Shown piece after piece: positions 35,690-45,972 of a stretch of DNA of 64,000 bases (position 1 is its first letter; each line of letters starts with the position of its first letter). Source of the DNA: Onthophagus taurus. Its lineage: Eukaryota > Arthropoda > Insecta > Coleoptera > Scarabaeidae. Made by a program: the position numbers and the translations under genes. The notes beneath the pieces are model-generated. The model was given only the letters and a program-made list of their open reading frames with translations. It was not told the origin of the DNA and ran no database searches. The stretch is taken from the NCBI RefSeq assembly GCF_036711975.1, contig NC_091968.1, positions 6,200,001 to 6,264,000 on the forward strand. The letters run 5' to 3'.

Positions 35690-37610
35690 CAGGGTTCGAC
35701 TGATTTAAATCATGATTTTAATCAAATGATTTATTTATTTTAATCAATGATTTAAATTAAAAACAAAACTGAAAATTAAAGTGCACTTTACTACAAAATT
35801 AAAAAAACATTTAATACAAAAATTAAGATTCATTGTAATACTTATATAAGAAAACAAGTTTTCCTGCCTTTTCAACACCTAACTTGTTTCGTAAAGTAGA
35901 GTGAACAAGCCCAAATGTTGAAAATATTCTCTCAACAGAAGCAGATGAACAAACCGCACATAAAAATTGCTTTAATATTGGCAGTACCTTCTCTACTTCA
36001 GCAATGTGTGTTTGTGATACCCACCATTGTAAAGCACTTACATTACATAAGACTTCCTCCGAAAACATTACTGATGAAAATGGTTCCATTTTTGCTTCTA
36101 GTTTTATAATTAGCGGTAGTAAACCGGTATTAGCATACATTTGATTGATTGTATTTAAGGCCTCCTCTTTTTATACAGATGTTAACTTATACATAGTTTT
36201 AGTAATATCTAAAATATAGGCTATATAATAGTTAGACGTAAGTGCCTGCTTATACCGTTTATCAAAAACTTTCATTTGTACAGATGATAATTTTTCCTCG
36301 AGTAATGTTTTCAATTCTTCCCATACTTCCACTGCATTAGAGAGGAAAGCATTCTTTTTTTGTAATTTGTCAAGTGCTATAGTTATGGGTTTTAAGACAT
36401 TCAAATAATCTTCCGCTGAGCGTTTGAGACCAATGTTTGAAACTTTTTTGTATATTGTCGAATCTATTTCGTTTTTATTCTCATCACACACTTTTAATAG
36501 TTTATCCCATTGACTTACATATACTTCCAAACAATCTGCCATACTATTCCATCTCACATCACTTGGCAGCACTAATGCTTTTCCATCAAGCTCGTTAATT
36601 GATTATTTCTAAAATATTTTATAATTTGTGTAACGTGCTCTTTGATATTTGTTACTTCTAAATCTTTGCAAAGTAGGTTTAAAAGATGAGCTGAACACCC
36701 ATAAGATATCACTGAAATGCTGGGGTCCAATTTTTCTTGTAAGGTTTTTCGCATTAGTGCCATATTAGCAGCATTATCTGTTACAAATGATGTCACGTTA
36801 CAGTTATATTTTGATTTACATGAGGAAATTATATTGCAAGCAATTTCAGTTAAATAGTCACTTGTATGGGGATTTTCGGATGTATCTATAGTTTCATATA
36901 AAAAAGAGTGTCCAGTTTCAGTGGTTATACTAGCGCAAACTATAGGTTCATTTCGTACATTAGACCAACCATCAATAGATATGTTTACGCAACACCCAGT
37001 AAGACTTCCACGACATTTAGTTTTCTCTTCTTCGTAAATTTGTTCCAAAAGTGTTGTAGAAATTGTTTTTCCAGAAAGGGGATTATACCCGGGTCTTAAC
37101 AATTCAATTGCTTTTTTTACTTGTTGATTGTCCATACATGTAAAGCTGCTGTTTGTTGCAAATACAGCTTTTACAATTTGTTTATCTATTTCTTGTTTTT
37201 TATCAATATCCGTTCGAACAATAAAGCTTTCCAAATTTGTATTAGCATTCGTTTTCCGTTTTTTACCTACAACAGCCGAATCATCCTCAGCAAATAAAGT
37301 CAAAGATGTAGATGAGCAAGCGCTTGCAGGTCGTTTTTGAGAGGTGTTAATTGAAAACTGTTCTTTACTAGCAATGGTTGATTCTGATGAGTTTTCAATT
37401 CCTATAGAACAAGATTGAAATAATTGAAAATAGTACTATTTTATTCATTTACGTCGTTTTAAGTTGCAATAAATACTATTTACCTTCAACTAAATTACTT
37501 TTTATGTTACTTGGTCCAGGGTCTCCTCTATCAGAGATTTTGAGTTTGCACTTCTCATGGCGTTCTTTTATCCTTTGAACTAACGTCAGTAAAAGCACAA
37601 GTCACTTAGG
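35690..37610 (-). pseudogene. hAT transposase gene, nearly full length but broken
   Basis: The left end CAGGGTTCGACTGATTTAAA at 35690 looks like a hAT terminus; I could not find its partner on the right. The minus strand encodes, from the N-terminus, a BED-like piece (VQRIKERHEKCKLKISDRGD near 37600-37540), then 37303-36572 with CVNISIDGWSNVRNEPIV (catalytic Asp block), SFVTDNAANMALM and YGCSAHLLNLLCKDL, then after a frameshift DVRWNSMADCLEVYV (36570) down to about 36171. After a stop, 36140-35823 carries the dimerisation region with LCAVCSSASVERIFSTFGLV. Frameshift and stop between blocks make it inactive unless suppressed. Confidence 0.8.
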
Positions 37611-37619
37611 ATCTCCTGT

Positions 37620-38378
37620 GAGCAACGCCAAACTGTCTGAACGTATTCCAAACCTGTCGGGCATTATACTCTAGTGATAATTGGGATAGAAATGCCCTTT
37701 TTTCACGTTTAATTCAATTGGTTGTAAAGTTTCGCAATTGCTTTCCAATATTCAGTGCAAAGAGCAACGAGGAGGTGGCCAATGACAGGATGCTAAATAT
37801 ACATAAGTGCTGCAAATGCATTAGTATTGTACAACAGCACGAATTCATACGCAATAAAAGATAAAAAACATGGCAGACGACTTTTTATAAGAACCTGTAG
37901 CTTTCATTCTCCTTGAACAACACATGAAAAGAAGAAGTACAATACAAACATTACAGGAACCAGTGGAACACAGTTTGAAACGTTGTGGCATTGAAACATA
38001 ATAAAAATAGTAGTGCTACTGTTACTCCTAAGAAAAGGTTCCGTTGTTCATTTTGCCCCAGGACACAAGATAAAAAAAACTGCTGACAAACGATAAAAGT
38101 TTAGATAACTTTAGCAAACTTTAGCTTTATCACTATTCTTGAAAATATGAAAGTTGTTGACTTAAGATGTAAAGTTGGTTGCCTACACGTGATTTATTTA
38201 AGTTGAAGGGTAATAAGTCAATTTATTGATAAATTTCTCAATAATAGTTATCTGTACATCAAGGCCGCGAAATTATATCTAAAATTAAATCTGAACTGAA
38301 TCAATTTTATTAACCAAACTCATTCATTTAAGTATTTGTAGTTACAAATACGAGAAGTAGTGAAAAGTTGGTGAAAAC
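37620..38378. other. Intergenic region upstream of the thioesterase gene
   Basis: No convincing coding sequence or repeat boundary. The sequence is less AT-rich at 37690-38040 and may be the remaining right part of the hAT copy or old transposon debris. The promoter of the thioesterase gene should be in the right third. Confidence 0.35.
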
Positions 38379-38890
38379 ATGTTACGCAATCTTGTACAAA
38401 AACTACGGTTACAAGCAATTGCCACAGTTTTTAAATTAAGAAAAGGTTTCGATCCGTTTATTATCAATCAGGTTATTATAAATATTTATTTAAAATTTTA
38501 CTCAACCTTAAAAATAACGTTTTTTCTTATAATTAGCTAAAACTTATTTCGGCTGATAGCGGTCAATGTGCAGCTACATTCACGGTAAACGATGATAATT
38601 GCGACGAGTACGGCCATCTTTCGAGCGGATTTTCAACTACTTTGGTAGATACCATGACGAGCTTTGGATTATCTACGATTTTATACACAAAAAGTCACGT
38701 TTCGGTCCTTATTAATATGCATTATTATAAACCTGTAAAGTATGGAGAAAAAGTTATAATTAAAACTAGAGTTATTAAATTAGGAAAAAATTTAGCTTTT
38801 TTAGAAGCTGATTTAAGTGACTTAAAAAATAATGAAATTTTAGCTAAAGGTACTCATATTAAGTTTGTTATGGATAAAAGTATTTTTTAA
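38379..38890 (+). CDS. ACOT13: ACOT13/THEM2-like hotdog-fold acyl-CoA thioesterase (2 exons)
   Basis: This family hydrolyses long-chain acyl-CoA, mostly at mitochondria, as a homotetramer. Exons 38379-38471 and 38537-38890 (CAG|GTTATT donor, ATTAG acceptor, 65-bp intron) give 148 residues, the usual family length. The hotdog core reads KLISADSGQCAATFTV, YGHLSSGFSTTLVDTMTSFG, SVLINMHYYKPVKYGEKVII, VIKLGKNLAFLEADLSDLKN and ILAKGTHIKFV. The LVD acid thought to be catalytic in the human enzyme is kept, but the HGG turn common in the family is SSG, so activity or specificity may differ. A basic, amphipathic N-terminus (MLRNLVQKLRLQAIATVFKL) could target mitochondria. Polyadenylation signal AATAAA at 38929-38934. 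Confidence 0.85.
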
Positions 38891-38934
38891 TGTTATTCAT
38901 AACTCTTGGTATTTATTCTAAAGTACTTAATAAA

Positions 38935-39900
38935 GGATTTACAAATAATATAATATACAATTTTTTCTTTAATTCAATCTGTAGTAATTAAGGTTAAGTG
39001 TCACTTGTCACTTATGACAAGTTAAGTTTATTTAATGTTGTTTAACGTTGTTTACTCAACGGACCGAGTAAACATACTGTATAAGGTTATCCAACTTCCA
39101 ACTCCCTATAAACGCTGTTGTTATGAACGTATCCCCCGCAAAGGCCTTGCTGTCACGTCATTAGAAGAATTGACATTTCTATGTTTTTATTTCTACACAA
39201 AAATATCAAGATATTAAAAAAAATGCGAGATAATCGTAAGGAATTCGAATTGTTTTCAAATTAATAAAAATTAGGTTAGAATTGATAAAAAAATCGAAAA
39301 AAATTTTATTATTTTAAGGTTATCCAACTTGACTCGGTTACCATGGTGATTAAGATCCAAATATTGCAGTTGCTTGTCAAAATTGACGTTGAATTTTAGT
39401 TTTTTTAATGAAAAACACATAATCAATTGGATTTAAAGGTTGTATTTAATTCAAAATGGCAAATGGATGAAATTATAAGCAAGGTAAGTGGATTAAATCA
39501 AAAACAATATTTTTATATCAATTAAAATGTACAAGAATTTAGGGTTAAATAACAATTAAAACTAGACCTAGAAAGTTTTAGGTTTAGCCGGGCGTCTTAG
39601 AGGAATGTTTATAGATAATTTGTAGAGAATTAAATTCCCTTTCTGACAGGCTAAAAAAATATGGGGCCTTCCATTCAAAATTTTCGACTTTTTCGCCATT
39701 GAATATGGAGAAACAGTAATTCAATTTTTGGCCACCTGTATAAGATAATCCCATACAACAAATGACAATCTATTTGACAGCATCTGAAGAGTAATCCAAA
39801 ATAACTCGAAAACGATAAACGCTAGGTACCAATAACTTTTATCAAAGTCAACCTATTTTTCTACTTACAATTAAACGATGTAATAAAAACTATAGCATTC
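38935..39900. other. Intergenic, mixed repeats
   Basis: Contains a possible start exon (ATG at 39455 or 39442, donor GTAAGT at 39485) with no matching second exon, a short copy of the CTAGAACTAG family near 39555-39595 (ending GGTTTAGCCGGGCGTC), and a dispersed-repeat piece at about 39660-39790. No gene is supported. Confidence 0.35.
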
Positions 39901-41534
39901 CATTTAAAATAACGAAGTTATGGTCTACTGCCGGTAGACCGGAAGTGGTGGCCATCTTGAAAATATTTTAGATCGAAAGTTCCGAATGAACAACTGATGC
40001 TACCAAAATTTCAAACCGTACGAATAGTGGAATCTGAAAAAGTTCTAACGAACCAGTTACGTGACATCTGAAGTTAGCTATCATATAATAGACAAATGGA
40101 CAACTTCATGGTGTTCTTTCATGATGTATTCTTTATTAAAAACATTTAAAATGAGTTCAAACGTGATGCATTTATCTCGAGAAACAACAAAGTTGTAATA
40201 GAGAATATTAAAGTTGACAACATTGAAATTAACAACATAATTTTGAAATATTAATACCAACCTTGAGTTTTCACGACAATTACAAATATGTCAAAATTGA
40301 CTTTGACATTTCTAACCGGAAGTTGACGATAACTTCATTAATATTGAAGATACATATGTCGTGTTTGTACTTATTTTAAAGGATTTTTAATGAAGATTAC
40401 AAATATGTCAAAATTTAGGTTGACATTTTAAATCTGAAGTTAGTTATCATACAATAGACAAATGGACAACTTCATGGTGTTTTATCATGATGTATTCTTT
40501 ATTAAAAAATCCTTTAAAATGAGTTCAAAGATAATGTACTTATCTCAAAATCAAAAAAGTTTGAATAAAAAAACGTTAAACCCGAAGTTAGCAACAATGA
40601 AGATAGCAATTTAAAAATTAAATATTAATACCGACCTTAATTTTTAATTTTTTTTTATTGTATTTTTGTTTTTGTGATAAATTTTAAGACATTTTATAAA
40701 AATTAAGAATTTGTCAAAATGACATTGACATTTCAAACCGGAAGTTGCTTACATCTCGACTAATATTGGAATTAAACGTATCATGTTTGGCCTCATTTTA
40801 AAGGATTTTTCACGAAAATTACAAATATGTCAAAATTGATTTTGACATTACTAACCGGAAGTTGACGATAACTTCATTAATATTGAAGATAAATATGTCG
40901 TGTTTGTACTTATTTTAAAGGATTTTTAATGAAGATTACAAATATGGCAAAATTGAGGTTGACATTTTAAATCTGAAGTTAGTTATCATACAATAGACAA
41001 ATGGACAACTTCATGGTGTTTTATCATGATGTATTCTTTATTAAAAAATCCTTTAAAATGAGTTCAAAGATGATGTACTTATCTCAAAATCAAAAAACGT
41101 TTGAATAAAAAAACGTTAAACCCGAAGTCAGCAACAATGAAGATAGCAATTTAAAAATTAAATATTAATACCGACCTTAATTTTTATTTATTTTTTATTG
41201 TATTTTTGTTTTTGTGATAAATTTTAAAACATTTTATAAAAATTAAGAATTTGTCAAAATGACATTGACATTTCAAACCGGAAGTTGCTTACATCTCGAT
41301 TAATATTGGGATTAAGGCAGCTTACACACTACTGCAACGCAACTCACACGACCGACTCAACCAACTAGTTGCATCAGTCTTATCCATAAGGATTTCGTAG
41401 AAGCATTCACACTAGCGCAATCCGACTGATGCAACCATACGACTGGTTGTATGCGACTGGACATGTCGGTCGCACCGCGATCAGTTGCATTGGTTTTTGT
41501 ATGTATCGTCATTATTTTCTTTATTTTAAGCAAA

Positions 41535-43252
41535 ATGGATGTTGAAGCATTCAGCGTTAAATTAGTGCAAGAAATAGAGAAATATCCGGTATTGTACAAT
41601 TATAATCTTAGTGATTATAGCAAGAGAGATGTAGTTGATTTGGCGTGGGAGAATGTGGGGAAGAGAATGAATGACACAGGTAAGAAAGTGTTTTTTTATT
41701 TACTTTATTTATTTAAAAAAAAATTAGTACAACATGAGCTTATATGCAATTAGCTTACACTAGTAATTATGAATTTTCGCCATCTACATAATATTTCCAC
41801 TGCCATGGCAAAGGATTGATTTGAAAGATAATGTCTCAAATTTGATGGTGTTGGATTCCTTGCCTCGGGTACATTCTCATTACCAGCTTTATCCATATCT
41901 ATGTCATTGACAATGTTTAACTCCGGTTCTTCATTTTCTGATTCTCGAAATTCATATAGTACGCCTTCTTTTTTCCTAATAAAATTATGAAGTACACAAA
42001 CACTGCGTACTATATTGTTGATTTTATTTTTATCTGCACAAATTATTGGATTGGATAGAACACGAAATTTTTTGCACATCATTCCAAACGTGCACTCTAC
42101 AGTCTTCCTGGCCCTGCTGATCCGGTAGTTGTAAATACGTTTTTTATTGTCTAGAGTTCTTCTTGGGAAAGGTCGTATTAAACGAACTTGCAGTGGGAAA
42201 GCTTCATCACCAATAAAGTAGAATGGGAATTTAATTCCATTTATATCTTGTGGAAGTTGTCTGGAAGTGGGAAATTGCATATCACCCTGTTTTATCCATT
42301 GTCCCATTTTCAACATTTTAAAGATACCGCCGTCGCTATTTCTTCCAAGGCTCCTAAGCAATTTCCAACATTCCATAATTGATAAAATCGATCAGAAATA
42401 GCTAACCATTCATCCTCATTCGGTAGTTTCATATAAATTGGTTGGAGTACGTCCCAAATTGCCTTGGTAGTGGTTCCAATTATTTCACTGACTGTGCTGA
42501 CCCCTCTCATAAAATATAGTGATAAGTCTGAAAATGTACTGCCTGTTGCCAGATACCTAAAACAAAATATTATAATAATCAACCGATTGAAATTTATTAA
42601 AAACAGTAAATTTAAAATTTTTATTTTAAAATTAACATAATTTCTTTCCAGCTGCCAATTGTAAGGAGAAGTGGCGAAACATTCGAACTGTGTTTACAAG
42701 AAAATTGAAAATTCCGAAGAGTGGATCTGGGAGACAGAAAAAATACTATTTAATGGACTATTTGCACTTATTGGTGCCTTTCTTAGGAAATAAGAGTAGT
42801 GTTTCTGGAAATGTTCCATCCCCCCGGAAAGCCTATCAAGTACCGAACCAGAATATGAGTTGTCTGAACAACTTACCAATGAAGATGGCTCTTCAAATAA
42901 TCCTAGTGAACAAGGAGATCTAGAAGTTCCAGGAACATCTTTCAAAAGACCCAAGCAGCAAACGAACAGAGTTGATGATGCTTTTGTTAAATACCTGGAA
43001 GAGAAACGCAGGCAGCCCAAATAAGAGAATCCTCGAAGAATGTTTCTGCTGAGTTTGCTTCCTGACGTCCAAAAATTAAGCGAACAAAAAATGCGTCAAT
43101 TTCGAAGACAAGTTTTGGAAGTCTTGGACTCATTATTAGATGATACACCCACACCCACATCGTATGTCCAGCACAATGCTCCTCCTACCCCTTCTCAACC
43201 ATACGGTACTCATGTGTACACTTCTACTCCATCTGACCGAGGGGACACTTAG
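41535..43252 (+). pseudogene. Harbinger MADF-BESS DNA-binding protein, frameshifted
   Basis: Exon 1 (41535-41679) encodes the first half of a MADF domain: MDVEAFSVKLVQEIEKYPVL, DYSKRDVVDLAWENVGKRM. After an intron with GTAAGA and TTTCCAG borders, exon 2 starts at 42652 and completes it: CKEKWRNIRTVFTRKLK, GRQKKYYLMDYLHLLVPFL. A C-run near 42821 needs a frameshift to reach ESLSSTEPEYELSEQL and KRPKQQTNRVDDAFVKYLEE. A TAA near 43022 then interrupts the frame just before a BESS motif, MFLLSLLPDVQKLSEQKMRQ. MADF partners of Harbinger transposases bind the element ends and help nuclear entry of the transposase. The damage looks recent. Confidence 0.8.
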
Positions 43253-43636
43253 CAGACTATTATCAAAATTTAACTAATTTGTAAATTGTTTTGTATCAAA
43301 CATTGTAACATCTTCTAGATTTAAATGTGAAAAAAATATATTTTAATAAACTTACCTCTGCGTTATTAGAAGTTTTTCATCTGCAGTAATGCACCTCCTA
43401 AAACTGGTATCCCTTTTTTGTATGACAGGAGTAATTAGCTCAAGTAGTTCTAAGAAGGTTGTTGGACTCATCCTATACATAGATTTAAATTTAACCGGGT
43501 CATGGAGTTCACTTGTAGCTACAAACATTCTTCGTTCAAAATTTTCTGCAAAATACGGGTGCACCCAGAAACGTCTTTTCTTTCTCCTACGAAAATACCA
43601 AGAAATAATAACATCCTCATCTTCTGACGGCTCCAT
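41750..43636 (-). pseudogene. Harbinger (HARBI1-type) transposase with internal deletion
   Basis: Exon 1 (from ATG at 43636) has WVHPYFAENFERRMFVATSE and YRMSPTTFLELLELITPVIQ, ending ITQR at a GTAAGT donor (about 43356). Exon 2 starts near 42557 with YLATGSTFSDLSLYFMRGVS and TTKAIWDVLQPIY. After NVGNCLGAL the frame jumps, without the region holding the first catalytic Asp (family GAIDGKH block and what follows), straight to RNSDGGIFKML. The rest is intact: FYFIGDEAFPLQVRLIRPFP (second Asp), NYRISRARKTVECTFGMM (catalytic Glu) and CVLHNFIRKKEGV. About 70 residues are missing and the reading frame shifts at the join, so it cannot be active. Confidence 0.85.
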
Positions 43637-44039
43637 TTTGACTAGATTATAGTCGCATCGATTGTACAACAATGTGAAAACATCGATCTCTTGCAACTAG
43701 TTGGTTGAGTCGGTCGTGCGAGTTGCGTTGCAGTAGTGTGTAAGCTGCCTAAACGTATCATGTTTGGGCTCATTTTAAAGAATTTTTCACGATAATTACA
43801 AATATGTCAGAATTGATGTTGACATTTCAAACCGGAAGTTGACCATAACTTCACTAATATTGAAGATAAATACGTCGTGTTTGTACTCATTTTAAAGGAT
43901 TTTTAAAGAAGATTACAAATATGTCAAAATTGAGGTTGACATTTTAAATCTGAAGTTAGTTATCACATAATGGACAACTTCATGGTGTTCTTTCACGATG
44001 TATACTTTATTAAAAAAACCTTTAAAATTAGTCCAAATA

Positions 44040-44245
44040 TAGTATATTTTTATTGCACTAAAACTAGAACTAACACTAGACTTACAACTAGAAACATTCA
44101 AGAATTTTTCTAGTTCTAGGTCTAGTGTTAGTTCTAGTTTTAATTGTTACTAAGCGTTAAATTGTTGTCTATTTTTATTGAAATAGAACTAACATTAGAT
44201 CTAGAACTAGAATCATTCGGGTTTAGCCGCACGTGTCTAAAGAGT
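44040..44245. repeat. CTAGAACTAG-type palindromic repeat, second copy
   Basis: AAAACTAGAACTAACACTAG and its complement CTAGTGTTAGTTCTAGTTTT face each other around a short spacer, followed by a third arm (GAACTAACATTAGATCTAGA) and GGGTTTAGCCGCACGTGTC. Same family as 31395-31625 and about 39555. It begins where the 540-bp array stops. Confidence 0.65.
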
Positions 44246-44706
44246 ACTAAAATTTTACGTCATCAAGAGAAAACAAATCTCTATCAAATGAGCCTAACGA
44301 AAGGATACATTGCCATTTAAAAAACTTCAACTGAATAACACTTGATAACATAATAACACGTTGCTCATTTGTTTTCTGAAATAAAAACAATTGAATACTG
44401 TCTTATTATGGCAAACAAAATATTAAGCAACTTTTTGTATAAAATGTTTTTTTTTATAAAGTTGATACTTACCAAGATATATACTAGATTCCACATATAA
44501 TGGACACCTGTATATTATATTATACTTTTCCTCCAATACTCAACAGACCTTGAAGTTTATTAGCACCAAATTTGAAAAAATTATATCTCAAAAAATAATT
44601 GAGGTATCAAGTTGATTTAAAAACTCGTTATTTAGGATAATTTGAACATTTTTAACATTTCTACAAATAAATCAAAAACAATTTTTTTAAACTTATTATA
44701 TTTAAT
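44246..44706. other. Intergenic, AT-rich
   Basis: No coding sequence. The phrase GGACACCTGTATATTATATT near 44503 is a likely mariner-type end, but its partner is not seen. Confidence 0.3.
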
Positions 44707-44709
44707 ATA

Positions 44710-45554
44710 CAGGCTGCGGCAAAACTCCCTCCCTAATTTGAAAGTTGAATAAAAAACAGATGGTACAAATTAACGAAACTGTATTAACATGAATGGAATC
44801 TGCTTTTACAAGTTTCGTTTTTTGAACAGTATATCGCTCAAGTGTTTTCCTTCGTTATCAATGCATTGCCGAATGCGAGTTCGAAAGTTCGCCATTACTC
44901 TAATCAACATTTCTTGAGGAATACGAGCAATCTCTTCTTGAATCGTTTGTCGTAGGGCTGGCAGACTCCTCGGACGATGTTTGTAAACTTCAGCCTTAAG
45001 AAACCCGCACACAAAAAAATCATAGGGAGTTAGGTCTGGAGATCGTACTGGCCAGCGGATGTTTCCGCGCAAACACATCAAGCGTTCTGGGAACAGCTGC
45101 CTCAGTTCTTGAAGAGATCTCCTGCTTGTGTGAGTAGTGGCCCCGTTTTGCTGAAGCCACTCATTCTGTTGAATCTGTATCGCATTGAATCGTGGTGCCA
45201 TAGAAGTTTGAAGCATTTGATTGTATCCTTCTTCAAAAAAGTACGGGCCGATGATCGCGACACTGTTAATCACTCACCACACGGTAACACGTCTACTATG
45301 CAGAGGCTTTTCATGGATTTCCCGAGGATTTTGTGCACTCCAATAACGGTAACTTCCGAACTCGCATTCGGCAATGCATTGATAACGAAGGAAAACACTT
45401 GAGCAATATACTGTTCAAAGAAAGAAACTTGTAAAACATAATAGCGTAACTTCCCATTCTGTAGATTCGATTCGGGTTAATACAGTTTCGTTAATTTCTA
45501 CCATCTGTTTTTTATTGAACCTTCAAATTAGGTAGAGAGTTTTGCCGCATCCTG
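44710..45554 (-). mobile_element. Mariner-like element, copy 2
   Basis: 845 bp between TA dinucleotides with about 90-bp inverted ends (CAGGCTGCGGCAAAACTCCC at the left, CAGGATGCGGCAAAACTCTC read inward at the right). The minus strand holds a 155-residue open frame, 45273-44806, equal to the C-terminal part of a mariner-like transposase: WLQQNGATTHTSRRSLQELR, DIRWPVRSPDL-type block (here NIRWPVRSPDLTPYDFF), CGFLKAEVYKHRPRSLPAL, ending NEGKHLSDILFKKRNL. The N-terminal DNA-binding half is missing; instead 45274-45470 contains a jumbled repeat of the C-terminal coding region. It is a deletion derivative of the same family as 15907-16637. Confidence 0.82.
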
Positions 45555-45587
45555 TATTTAAATATTTATTTAATTATATTAAATATA

Positions 45588-45972
45588 TACAGGGTGTTTC
45601 ACTTAAAACTCCCAGGCCAAATATTTCTGGAATGGGTTAAATAAAACGTAAATGACTTCAGAAACTTTCCCTTCAACATAAAGTTTTTAATACAATTCTC
45701 GGATTTAATTCTTTACTTATTTTTTAAATAAAATTTAATAAAGCAATTTTAATCCGTTTTAAAAATTATTGTTAAAAGATAAGCGGAGACGTTTAAGCTA
45801 TAAAATTTTTTTTTAACATGTTATAATTAAAGCAGTATGCACCAGCTAAAAGTGTTGACAAAACTTTAAACAATAGTCCCTCAATTTCACAATGGAAAGT
45901 TCGAGACGGAAAAAGTGCCCATGAAATTCCTTTAAATCACATTCATTTGTGCGTTAAATTTATTATAACAAG
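45588..45972. other. 5' region of the transporter gene with a repeat end
   Basis: TATACAGGGTGTTTCACTTA at 45587 is a common insect transposon terminus; no partner end was found. The rest should contain the transporter promoter and leader up to the ATG at 45973. No TATA box is evident. Confidence 0.35.

Larger units (their letters stand above)
41316..43749. mobile_element. PIF/Harbinger DNA transposon with TAA target duplication
   Basis: Terminal inverted repeats of about 55 bp (GGCAGCTTACACACTACTGC and on to CAACCAACTAGTTGCA) bound 2434 bp. The flanking trinucleotides are TAA at 41313-41315 and 43750-43752, as expected for this superfamily. An unoccupied version of the same site (GGAATTAAACGTATC) is present in a sister repeat unit at about 40757. 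The element carries both expected genes in divergent-overlapping layout: a MADF/BESS protein on the plus strand and the transposase on the minus strand. The ends are nearly perfect copies, so the insertion is fairly young, but both genes are broken. Confidence 0.92.
39905..44040. repeat. About 540-bp tandem repeat, split by a Harbinger element
   Basis: AATCTGAAGTTAGTTATCAT, with GACAAATGGACAACTTCATG following, recurs at about 40065 (variant), 40431, 40971 and 43947. ACCGGAAGTTGACGATAACT and ACCGGAAGTTGCTTACATCT mark alternating sub-blocks. The full period at the best-matched pair is 540 bp. The left side begins with a module (GGTAGACCGGAAGTGGTGGC, then GAAAATATTTTAGAT) that resembles the foldback arm beside the 355-bp array. 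The array is cut by the 2434-bp Harbinger insertion and resumes on its right to about 44040. Non-coding. Confidence 0.75.

Noticed and set aside
39442-39484. Possible first coding exon (MDEIISK with GTAAGT donor)
   Set aside because: No plus-strand exon in the window continues it; its phase does not fit the transporter exon at 46083.
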